Shown one piece after another: positions 32,894 through 43,816 of a stretch of 64,000 bases of DNA; the stretch's first letter is position 1, and each line of letters starts with the position of its first letter. A program made the translations under genes and the position numbers. This DNA is from Rhizopus arrhizus (taxonomy: Eukaryota; Mucoromycota; Mucoromycetes; Mucorales; Rhizopodaceae), in assembly GCA_024220505.1 (NCBI GenBank), contig JAKZZE010000003.1, positions 1,674,001 to 1,738,000 on the forward strand, written 5' to 3'. The notes beneath the pieces are model-generated. The model did not search any database. It worked only from the letters and a program-made list of their open reading frames with translations, and was not told where the DNA came from.

Positions 32894-33786
32894 ATGGCAG
32901 CCGAAAAGCGTCCACAAGAATCAACTGAATCTGAAGCAAAACGTATTCGTGTTGGTGCAACTCGTAATGTCGATGTCCACATGATACCACAAGCACCAAA
33001 GATTCCAAAGACAACTATCGAAAAAGAAAACGCTCGTCGATTGATTGTTGTGTTGGAAGGAGCTACATTGGAAACATTGAAGATTGGAAAAAATAAGGAA
33101 GGACACTATCAGTTACTCAACGTAGACGATCACCTTCATATTCTTAAGAAGAACAATAGAGAAACGTATGAAGCTCGTCCTGACATCACACACCAGGTAA
33201 AATCCCCAAGAACCAAAGCATCAGGGAGTTTTGCTAAATAACATGTAGTGTCTTTTGACACTTTTAGATAGTCCTTTGAATAAGGCGGGTTTACTGCAAG
33301 TTTACATTCATACCCAAAAGAACGTGCTTATTGAAGTCAATCCACACATCAGAATTCCAAGAACATTTAAACGTTTTGCGGGTTTGATGGTTCAACTACT
33401 TCACAAGCTTAGTATTCGTGCAGTCAATGGCAATGAGAAATTGTTGAGAGTAATAGAAAACCCTATTGAAAAGCATTTGCCCACCAATAGTCATAAAATA
33501 GGTAAAAAAAAGGAGGGGGGGGGGAGAAATCTTGTTTAGAAGAAACTCATTATGATTTTAAGCTCTTTCTTGGGATGCACCTACTGTTCGATTATCAGAA
33601 TATTTGCCTACCATTCCACAAGACAAGAATATTGTTGTTGCGATAGGTTCAATGGCTCACGGTACAGATGATTTTGCTGATTCTTACGTAGATGAAAAGA
33701 TTGGTGTATCAGAATATTCATTATCTGCCTCTGTTGCATGTGGAAAAATGACTTGTGCTTTAGAAGAATTATGGGGAATTTTGTAA
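32894..33786 (+). CDS. EMG1: Ribosomal RNA small subunit pseudouridine N1-methyltransferase
   Basis: Three exons, 32894-33196, 33249-33501 and 33563-33786, give 259 aa. After a charged tail the SPOUT-fold enzyme begins at [16 protein letters not shown]. It continues with [54 protein letters not shown] and IAVGSMAHG-like [14 protein letters not shown]. The end, [20 protein letters not shown], is the SAM-binding trefoil-knot tail. EMG1/NEP1 methylates the hypermodified pseudouridine of 18S rRNA and is needed for 40S assembly in the nucleolus. It is convergent with SIN3, with only 16 bp between stop codons. ATG choice fits family length. Confidence 0.95.
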
Positions 33787-33802
33787 ATAAAAAAAGAATC
33801 AT

Positions 33803-36800
33803 TTATTGTTGTAATAATCTTCTTGTCTCTTGTTCCGCTTCAAGTTTATCAACTGTCCCATCCCATTTTTTATCTAGCCACTCTTTCCATGTATTATTCA
33901 TCTTCACACTATTTTGGTGCTTTGATGAGCAGCGACGAACAAAAACGTCTTCTGTGCCAATGATATAAAACATGTGATATGTGTCTCGGCATATTTTGTA
34001 TTGTAAGCCGGAATGAACAGTAATGCCTTTTGGTTGTTGTTCATAGTCTTTCAAGTTTCTATTAAAACGGAAGGGAATAAGTTTTTTTTTAGTGTTAGTG
34101 AAATAATATTACCTTTTCAAAAACCTTTGAGTTAGCAATGATTGATCAATGCCCTTTGTTTCCTTTGCCCAATCAATATAATTGGCTACATATTCATCAT
34201 AATCTGCTTCATTCAAGTGTGATTTTTTTAATTGTTTATTGTCATCTAATAGCTGAATAGTCAATTTTCTACTTTGGAGTTTCTATAGGCAACAATAAAA
34301 AAGAAAAAGATAAGTAACAAAAGGGAAACATCTTAATTTCTTACAAAAGTAATATGGTATATATTCTCCGCAGGGTCAAGCGTGCTCATAATCTTTGTTC
34401 TGTAGGTCATGACATCTCCTTGATTCAATTGTTCAGCTCTATGTTCTGTGCTAAAAATGTCAAATAATTCTTGTGAATGGGTATCCGTAATAATTATGTG
34501 AATCTGCATATATAATGAGTTATATAAGTCATATAATATGTGATTATACTTTACATGACGAACAAGCGATAATACGAGTTTATCAATGGTAAACAAGATA
34601 TATGCATCAGCTCCAAATATATAACGTACGCTCTCTTCAAATGTTTGCTGATCAATATCACCTTCAAATAGCTTGTCAATCAGTGCAAGCAACACGTTGT
34701 AGTAACCTTTTTTAGTATCCATTTTGAGTGCTACTCAGAGATAATAAATATAAGTTAAATACACAGAAATATAATTGTCTAAAAAAACAAAACCTTTAAA
34801 ACGTCTTGGTGTGATTCCTAAATCAAGCGCTTCTTTACAAGCTTTTTTGGATTTTTCACGGTTCTTTCTAAATTCTGAATCTAGTTTTTTCATTTTGTAC
34901 AAACGATCATACAAGGCTTGATATAATCTAAAGAAGCAATAAAATCCATTGTCTGCAAAAAAGTGATACATTCTTTGGTTCTCTGGTTCACTAGACACCT
35001 CTTTCTCCGTTTCTTCTCTTTGATCTTCTTCTATTTTCTCATTTTGTTCATCCTCGGTATCTTCCTGTTGCTGCTCCTGTTCTTCTACTGACGTCTCTCG
35101 TTTTATTTGCTCTTGTTCTTCCTCATCATCAGCATCTTCTTCATCAGAAGAGGACTGTATTCTACCTGTATTGCGCATTAAAACATTTTTCAACAGCCCA
35201 TCATCTCTATCATATCTGTTTCTTCTTGATGATCTTTTCCCTAAAGGTTTCTTTGACTGCTGACTAGCTGACAGAGAATCCAATGAGTGAACAGACGATT
35301 TATCGTCAAACTCATCATCATCAGCTTCCTCCATGATAATATCTTCTATAGTCATGATAGATGGTTCAACGTCTTGTAGATCAAACATCATTGGGATAAT
35401 CATGTTCATAAACCGACGCATCGATTCACAGTCATCTGGATTATAAACAGGTTGACGCCCCAAAAAGAAGTAAACAAGCCTTGAGACATCCTTAAAAACA
35501 GATGCATCTTGGAATTCGTAGTTAAATAGCTTTACCGCTTCTGCTTCGGCTACCAAAGACCGCGTTGCCAGTGTTTTTCGATCGGTTGTTTTGAAGGTAA
35601 TACCTTGGTAATCTAATGATTTCCAATAGTTTTTCGATTCAACTTCTCTCCAAATCTTGTTCCATTCTCTCTGTGCGCGCTTCCACTCATCGTCTTTTTG
35701 TCTTAGGCGCTTCAAGACGACAGGAACTGTCTGTGCAGGATTGCTGTGTAGTAAATTGATGATCTCTAATCCTTTTTGAGCACCATAGACCTTTTTGAGA
35801 ATACGTTGATAGACCGTTTTGGATGAGCTGCCAAAGTCAGAAGACAATTTGAAGCTTGTCTTCTCGTCAGCTGTCATGAGGCTTATCTTCTTCATTATAG
35901 GTTCAAGCAAAGCAATTGTGGTTAAGTTTGCTTCAATATTCAAGTCATAGTCATATCTATACATGGAATATGTTATATATTATTTGTAAAGATCATTACA
36001 TTTTGTGTTTCCTCACCTTTCCTCTTCTACGCGGTGCAGCGCTTCTTCATATTGGTTTTTTTTAGATGCAACTGAGTTTGTATCTTCACTTGCCCAGGTA
36101 GGGTGAGAGATATAGGTATCATTGAGTACATCCCAACATAAAGCATCTCTACCAGAACAAACATTATTTTGCCATGCCTTGGAAATATGTCGATAGCTAG
36201 GACCGCAATTAATGGCAGTATCTCTTTCATTATCTTCCTTTAGTACTGGCTTAGGATTCGATACAGGTACATTCTCAATGATTTCATCGTTTCCATTATA
36301 ACCCACCAAGACCTTGAATTGATCAAACAGCTCCTTATCACCACCAATAAAGCTTTCAACACGACTCACAAGCACATTCTGATCCACCATTTGCTGGCTA
36401 AATAAGTTGAGTACCTTTAAAAAGGCATTATAGGTCACCTTATTGCCAATATAGGTCTTGGCTTTATCAAAAAACTCTGCTTCTTCTGCAGAAAATGTGG
36501 GCCTTGCATACTCCATTTCTTCATTAGGTCCGGAACGTACATCAGATGTTTCAGCATCTTCTTTATAATGATGATGTTTTGATTTCTACCATAATAACAT
36601 AAGATGGATACTGGCTCTACGTTTCCCACTAAATACCTTTGATATGCTTAAAGATGGAATATTGCCTGATCTTTTTTTCTTTTGCTTTGGTTCGGGTAAG
36701 AACTGTTTAAATTCATTCAATAATTCTGTTGATCCATTAAATAAAACTTTGACTTCTTCGTAGACCTAAAGTACAGTTATCAATATACATACTAATTACA

Positions 36801-37465
36801 TGAATAAAACAAATAGGTACCTTTTGTATAGGCTTTCCTCCTTTTTGATATGTCTGCAATATTTCCAAAAACCTTTTATAAACATCAGGTTGATTAGAAA
36901 AATAATTTTTAATCTTGTGAACGTAGGTAATAGCATGATTGATCTCTAAAGGACCAGTAGTCTCCTTTTGCTCTACGGTATCTTGTCTTAAATTTAACGG
37001 CTCTGAATCTGAAATAGTTGTTGTGCCTGAAGGAGTTGTTACTTTAATCATATTCCTCTCTCTTTCATCTATACTACATTCGATAGAGTATCCTGGTGGT
37101 AGAAATGTATTAAATCCTGATATTAAGTTGGGGTGTCCTTTAAATAAACTGGATACGCGTTCAATAACACCTGGTGTATCAATACTATAAATAATACGTT
37201 AGATTGTGTAAACAAGAGCAAATACTTTTTTTTTTTCAATTACAGTTGGCTTTTGAAGTCTTTCATAATGTCCAAGAAGTGGTTGTATATGTCTGGTTGA
37301 TTAGCAAATTTGGTTTTCACCTGATCAAGGTAGGTGAGAGCATCTTTTACATTAAGAGGTCGAAATTCATCTCTTTGTGTTGTTGTTGAAAGACTAACAT
37401 TTTTTGTAATCAATTTTCTATCTTCTCTAATTTTAAGGCTTTTTATGTTACCTTTCTTCAAGCAT
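33803..37465 (-). CDS. SIN3: SIN3 transcriptional corepressor
   Basis: Ten exons on the minus strand (37465-37452, 37393-37244, 37184-36821, 36765-36637, 36585-36017, 35956-34794, 34730-34555, 34503-34345, 34282-34113, 34058-33803) join in phase to 1,049 aa. PAH1 ([20 protein letters not shown]) starts near residue 14. PAH2 ([14 protein letters not shown]) and PAH3 ([20 protein letters not shown]) follow. The HDAC-interaction domain ([20 protein letters not shown], then [20 protein letters not shown]) and the Sin3 C-terminal domain ([17 protein letters not shown]) complete it. An acidic EEEQ/DEE-rich linker lies around 35,000-35,200. It scaffolds Rpd3-type histone deacetylase complexes. It is shorter at the N-terminus than yeast SIN3. 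The tiny first exon is inferred. Confidence 0.92.
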
Positions 37466-38446
37466 AGTCTTGCAAAATAAATAAATAAAAAGAAAAAAAA
37501 TAAAAGGCGTTCTTAACAATAGAAAAAGGGTTTCAGACACAGTCTACTCACTCCAACTCCAACTAAAATGGAAACCAAATTCGGCCAATAAGAAATCAAT
37601 TTCCGTTCAAAAGTCAAGGGTCGGCGTCGGCCAATTATAAAGTAAGCTTTGATAAACTCACAGTTTTCTACTTTGATCGTTTATACATCTATTATCTGCT
37701 GTTAATATCAAGATTCTAATACTATTTTTACATAGCTTTCTTCAATTTGAGAAGCTTATGAAATAGGAAATGCGATGTATTGCTTACCTTCAGCTGTAAT
37801 CAAGCGCATATTTTGACAGACACTGCCAGAATATTATAGTTTTCGTGTTAAATACAAATTGCAAATGAATATCATTCTATATTTATCTAATTGAACGGCA
37901 TATCTATTTTATAATGCTTATATAAGAGCTATATTATTCACATAAGAATGACATGTGTTTTCAAAGCCATTTTATTAGAGCCATATCGTAAATTAGGCGG
38001 CTAAATACAGAGGATTGCTTTCATAATCCATTAATATCTCCTGAAAGCATCATCAAGTCACCTTGCTTCTGTGTTTCACATGCCTTTACTCTTTTTATAA
38101 AGAAATTTAAATTTTTTCAAGCCATTTGAATAGAAGTTATTTTCAAAAGATGACCAAAGTGTGATCTTGGTAAAAATTGCTTTATTAACCAAGCCTGAGT
38201 TAACCTTTTTTTTTGTAATTCAAACACTATTTCAAAATGATGGTTAATGTAATGCTATTCAACATCAAAATGCCTAGTATTTGCACTCAAATTTGTTGTT
38301 TTACATATTGTTAACATATTGCTAACATATTTTTGACATACAGTGCTTCCAATAAGTAATGTCACAGCCAATCAAAATCAATGCCACTGACCAATCAAAA
38401 TCGATTTCATATTTTTTTTTTCTTTTTCAATACTTTACAATTCAAC
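37466..38446. other. Spacer between SIN3 and the broken Tc1 copy
   Basis: It contains the SIN3 promoter side, including a possible 5'UTR donor (GTGAGT opposite about 37551) and a polypyrimidine acceptor just before the ATG at 37465. The rest is AT-rich, with no gene seen. Confidence 0.45.
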
Positions 38447-39723
38447 ATGAGTACAATATTTCTATATGAAGATGGGCAGGGGAATGTTATTGATGAGAAT
38501 GGTGGTCCGGATCCTATGGACTACATTGTTGATCAGAATGAATTTATTGTTGAGACTATTGCTACTCATACAGAGTACTTGGGAAATGCAGTCCCAAGTG
38601 AATCTTCTCTGACTAGCCCAATGTTTGAAAAGCCAAAAAATGAAGATATTCATATGAAGGAGGCAAAACCAAAACGAGAATATGTGCGTTATACAGTCCA
38701 GGATAAAGCTAAGTTTTTCGATCTGAAGATTGAAAAGTGTATGACTGCAGCAGCTGCAGCAAAGCAGTTGGGCATCCACACTCAAACAGCTTATAGATAG
38801 GTTAGCCAGTATAATGCGTGCCCTGACAGTATTTTTGAGAGCTGTAAAAAAGTAGGTCGTAAGTGTATCTTAACTGAAGAGTATAAAACGACTGTTATCA
38901 GCTTCATTAATGCTAATCCCTCTGCTACTGTTGTTGAAGTGACTGAGCATTTATTGAAGCAATCTCATGATCTTAAATTATCACGCAGCACTGTTAATAA
39001 CTTTGAGACGTGAGTGCAACCTTTCGTTGAAGAAGGCTGATTTTCATTCTGTCGAAAGAAACAGCCAAGCAAAGATTGAAGAAAGATATGATTGGGTTCG
39101 TAAATGGGAAAATGCCGATATAAACTTTTTGATGAATTGCGTGTTTCAACAAATCTGCTTTTGATATCAACATGAAACGCTCCAGGGCTTGGTCCAAAAA
39201 GGTACGCGTGCCATTATTACCAGACCTACTACGAGAGCAAACACAACGTCTATATTGGGTGCTATCTCTGCTGCAGGTTTGATTGCAGTCGGCGTAAAAA
39301 AACCGAGACCTACGAAGAAGAGAAAGGCTGATAGGTATATAAGCTCAGGAACCGTAACAGGTCACTATATTAGTTTCTTAAAAATGAATCTCGATGAAAT
39401 GGACAAACATCCACATATGAAAAGTCACTACATAGTCATGGATAATGCACCCATTCACACGCATGAAAATATAAAAAAGTATATTGAGTATTGAGGATAT
39501 AAATGTATGTATATTCCTACTTACTCTCCTGAGCTTAACCCCAATTGAGCAATTCTGGGCAATGACAAAGAGTAAGATTAAGCGTCATAGGTTTTTGCAG
39601 AAAGACACACTATCAAAAAGAATTACAGAAGCCTGTAACAGCATGGAAAAAGGTCATTTCAAAGGTTTTGTTTCGCATTCTTACAAGTGCTTGGAAAGAT
39701 GTCGAAGCAAAGTGCCTATGTAA
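38447..39723 (+). pseudogene. Broken Tc1/mariner transposase copy
   Basis: It starts MSTIFLYEDGQGNVIDENGG at 38447, clearly related to the transposase at 12231. A TAG at 38798-38800 stands where a Trp is expected, and the frame changes near 39003, 39150 and 39490. Remaining blocks include the HTH (AAAAKQLGIHTQTAYR), YIVMDNAPIHTH with the second Asp, and LNPIEQFWAMTKSKIKR with the catalytic Glu. The first catalytic Asp region is damaged. It is a dead element inside an otherwise gene-rich block. Confidence 0.85.
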
Positions 39724-40732
39724 TGCCCACAATAATACAGTTAAAAAAAAAAAAAGAACAAAAAAAAAGTAACAAATGATAGAATCCGAGAGTGGTTGTA
39801 ATGCTGCAATTGTTTACTGTTGCTGTTATAGTTTTTGCCCGTAAAAAAAATCACTGTCGCGATCGACGTACTGGTGTCTTGCGACATGCGAAGGCCTTAA
39901 AACCATTCCCTTTTAGCAAGGCTTACCTGGAAAAAGACTCAAACCTGTGGCCATGATATACGACAACGAACTTGATCATGGGAAGGGACCTAGATAAACA
40001 TAAAAAAAAAGGGCGTGAGAATGATGCTCATTATCAAATAAGCCATGATTTTACGACATAAAGTCAAAAAGGTCTTGGGGGTGACGTCGTAAGTCCAGTA
40101 TAGTCGATCACGACCAGCCTTATAGGCTGTACAGCTGTCTTTGCATACGAGATTAGATCATAAAAATAAAAAATTTCACTGTGAGTTACAATGTTGTAGG
40201 TAGTCAAGCTGTTTTTTACCTTGCATGTCGCCACGGGCATGGCGGATTTCCCTGCTCAGAGTGCTACGTTTCAAGTCTCGTTCCAGAAGAGGCGAATTGG
40301 CAGCGCAAATGGGGGTCATGTAGACCTTGCTGCACCGGCAGGGGTCCACCAATAAGGCCCTACTACTTATGGTATAATGGTCATAACAGGTGGCAAAAAA
40401 GCAAAGGGAAATCTCTGAACCAGCTTTGAATGATGTTTTTAGTAACTGCTTCTTCGAAGGTGGAAGATGTAATGTAGACAACCAACTAACGTTTCGTTGT
40501 GTTGCAAAATGTGAATGGCAAAGCGTTAATTGGATTGGAAGGGGCAATATTGAATTCGATTGCAATAATGGTAAGTTGAACCATTGCTATAATGTTTGAT
40601 AGCCTAGATCTTGATTTTAAACAATATATAAAAATAAAATGTCAGATTATATTTAAGGGAGCTTGCTAGAGACTCTGCTTGTTCCACTATAATTTCTCGC
40701 TTTTCCTTTCCTTATTTTATTGACTAAAAATG

Positions 40733-40784
<52 letters not shown>

Positions 40785-41683
40785 AAAGTTCTTCCTTTTT
40801 CAGTACTAAAGAGAACACTTGCTTCAACTGGAAGAACATCAGAATTGGACCTATAATGATAACAAAAGTGTAAAGAAATAAAAGAAATACATGACTGCTT
40901 TCAATTGAAATTGATCTATTTTAAAAAACAAGCCTTACATCCTGTTTCCCTTCATCTATATGGCTTATCAATAAAAATGTAAAAATAAAACAAGGCAAAC
41001 ATCTGATTCTAATCTATTCACTGAATTGAACCTTCATACAATGTTTTATTCGTAAAGAATAAACATAAAAGATAACACAGCTATAAATGATTAGCAAAGA
41101 ATTTATTTTAGTGCTACTGCAACACTAAAAAAGATAAAGGTTCGTAAGTTTTGCTTAATGAGCTGTGCCCCAGTTTCACTTAGATTTATCTGAAATATGT
41201 TTATTTACCTACATTTTGTACAAATGCTTTTGGATTTCCTCAAAATGGATACTAATAGAACCTTTTGTTTTGGCTGATTAGTCATAGTTTTTACGGACCG
41301 AGTCGTTTGTCTAAATATTCCTTTTGTTTAAATAAAAAAAGTTTTCCATTTTGGCGTATGCGGCTTTTATGGATTCTTTATTGCCTGTTCCTTTTTGTAA
41401 GATATTTTCATTTTGAAGTTCAATAGATTGTAGTTTGTAAGAATCTCTTTATATTTGTTAGGTTTCAATTTTTGTTTATATCTACCACACTTTAATTTAT
41501 CTCATGTTTTTTGACTCTTTATTTCTATTGCCCCTCTTCATTTTTTCATAAAAAAAGTGCATGTCCGTATTTATTAAAAAGATTCTAAGCATTTAGTTGA
41601 AGTTTTCTTTACGTTTAGAAAAATAAAAGAAATATAGCGGTTTTTAATCAAAGTAGAAAAAAAAGGTGAACATTTTATTCTAT
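39724..41683. other. Two-kilobase spacer with Tc1 flank, GC-richer island and T41A10 tract
   Basis: The first 900 bp (39,780-40,650) are less AT-rich than their surroundings and contain CGAC/GTCG-rich strings (GTCGCGATCGAC at about 39868). Open frames on both strands there, such as 40176-40565 minus, lack ATG starts or known domains. A 41-T run followed by ten A lies at 40737-40787. Beyond that the sequence is AT-rich. No RNA gene recognised. Confidence 0.4.
40737..40787. repeat. T41-A10 homopolymer tract
   Basis: 41 consecutive T followed by ten A, able to fold back over its end. The length in the genome is likely variable or inaccurately assembled. Confidence 0.8.
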
Positions 41684-42670
41684 TTACAACATATCTTCAG
41701 CTGACTGTCTAACTAATCTTTGCACCTTCTTTTTAAATTGTGGGTAATCGTCACGATATTCTTTCTGTTGTGTATATTTAATACTCATAAGCTATATACG
41801 GTTTATGATTACTTACTGCTGCTTCTATATTAGCTGGTGATTCAATATTAGGGCTTGAAAGCATAGATATAACAGATAATAAAATGGTTTCTACTGTATG
41901 TACTGGTGACCAACGTTCACTTGCATGTTCATAACCATATTTATCATCTCCTGGTGGATGCTACATTATAATCAATTAGTTTGGGTAAAAAATATCCTAC
42001 ATGAGAAGGGAGGAGTTCTTACCAGTATGGAAATACAGACTGTCCCGTCTGGGTAAACTATTATTCACTTCAAAATTAGATTCAATTTTTTTTGTTGTGC
42101 CTGAAATTTACCGTTTGGGTGATACATCTTTGTTAAAAATACCATTGAAGGTGGTTCAATAGGATAAGTCTATGAAAGAGTATATAAAAGTTAATTGTTT
42201 TAATTTTTTTTTTCTTTTTTTACTTATGATTCATACAGTTGGAAATGAAAGACGAGCTTTAAAGAATCCTTCTTCACTATTTTATAAAAAAAGTTTATGG
42301 GTACACATAGCTGCATAAATGACATATCTGTCAAATCATTATATTTACTATAAAGTATCTGGAGCACCTATGATAAGAATTTCCCACTTCATAAAAGAAA
42401 AAAGAAAAAAATTAGACAATCAATAATAATGAAGTAATTCGCAAATCTACTTCATATATATTGTCACCTATAAGACCAGCAGAGAATCCTTCAACAGGAT
42501 TCTTTTGTAGATCTAGATTAAGAAATTTAAAAAAAAAAAAAACTTTAGTAAAAAAGCTCATTCTTCGGAATGTCTCAAAGTAACAAGACAAGTTTTTGTA
42601 AAAAGTTGGTTTTTTACTTGCCTTTTAATTGTCGTTTAAGTAAAAGTGCACTTTGTTCTACTTGACTCAT
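41684..42670 (-). CDS. Ubiquitin-conjugating enzyme E2, UBE2G1-like
   Basis: Eight exons on the minus strand (42670-42622, 42512-42451, 42386-42349, 42276-42237, 42169-42112, 42057-42023, 41960-41817, 41764-41684) join in phase to 168 aa. The UBC fold reads [40 protein letters not shown], then MYHPN, the catalytic Cys in [20 protein letters not shown], and [20 protein letters not shown]. The acidic insertion after the active Cys ([17 protein letters not shown]) is characteristic of the UBE2G class involved in Lys48 chains and ER-associated degradation. The first intron begins GCAAGT, not GT; only that donor keeps the frame. Exons are very short (35-144 nt). Confidence 0.92.
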
Positions 42671-43816
42671 GAGTGAATAATAGAAAAATAAAGAAGCGAA
42701 AAAAGTGGAACACACTCAATTTTAGGGAAGTCTTATGTTTTGTACTCCGATTATTCTTTCTTTTTCATTAAACAACTATACTAGACTCAGTTCTACTTTA
42801 CCTTCAAGTGTTTTACAACTAAATTGTTGAGCACAGGTAAGACTTGAAATATTGTGGCCTAGACATTAATTTATAAAATTTAATACAAGGAAAAACTTGA
42901 TTTCTCATAAAATATTTTTCATGTTCAAATATTTAAAAGATAGCTTGTCTATTTACTTTAAAAAGTATATATAAATATCAAGTAGTTAATTTAATTATTA
43001 TAACGCTATAACCTTTAAAAATACTCCATAATTAAAGTAATCCATATTTGTTAATGTCTGCCGAACGAAGCATTTCTGAATTTCCTCCACTGTCACATCA
43101 TTACCAGACAACTCAATGCCACACATCAAATCATCGCCAATGATTTGATCGTCATCGTTTATACCAAATAAATATTTATTACGTATTTTTAGCATTAACC
43201 TAATAGTACTAATATTCGCATGAATACACCACATCTATTATAACAAACTTTATTCATGATGGATATAATATCCTCAACTTCTATACTCTAACCAATTGTA
43301 TCAGTAGCTTAAATTTTCGACATATTTTTTTTATTGAACAAATAATGAGTAAAAAAGATTAGTTTTACTTTCTCATAAATTCATTTATCAAAGAGTTTTA
43401 TTTGAGCAATTTTATGAATGCTTTTTTAATACATCTGCCGTTATACCTTAACCATTGGCCAATGCGTTAATTTCTTTTTAAAGTAATTGGTTTACGCTCT
43501 GAATATTTTGATATTCCAATGAGGCATATTAGAATCAATACCATGTATCATGAAACCTTTTTTTATACTATTCTTATTCTGAATTATAGAACCATAATGA
43601 AAACAAATTGAGAGCAACTTAAATAGTATTCAGACAAAGATACTATAAAGGCATCACAAGCTATTCTTCCGTTCAAATCAAATAAAAAAGTTACGCCGAG
43701 ATCATATACATGAATGTATTTTTTATAAAAGTCTTCTTTTATTAAATAGAAAAGTAGAGAGAGAAAAATATACATGCGAATGAGGTTTATCATGTGATAT
43801 GTATGCTTTTATTTAT
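42671..43816. other. Spacer with a small doubtful ORF
   Basis: AT-rich. A 78-codon frame from an ATG at 43234 down to 42998 on the minus strand (MWCIHANISTIRLMLKIRNK) has no recognised domain. It may be a relic or chance. Nothing else seen. Confidence 0.35.

Noticed and set aside
37427..37451. An apparent 25-nt intron at the start of SIN3
   Set aside because: The first AG after the donor would give a 25-nt intron, but the next suitable acceptor (ending at 37394) gives a normal 58-nt intron in the same phase, so no miniature intron is needed.
40365..40395. tRNA A-box-like string (TGGTATAATGGTCA)
   Set aside because: No B box or acceptor-stem pairing follows at tRNA distance.
40176..40565. 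129-codon minus-strand frame and overlapping Cys-rich plus-strand frames
   Set aside because: The minus frame lacks an ATG at its start, no domain is visible, and both strands are open to a similar degree, as expected by chance in a GC-richer patch.
43584..43793. 69-codon hydrophobic minus-strand frame near KGD1
   Set aside because: AT-rich 3' flank; the residue bias follows base composition and no start context or homologous motif is seen.
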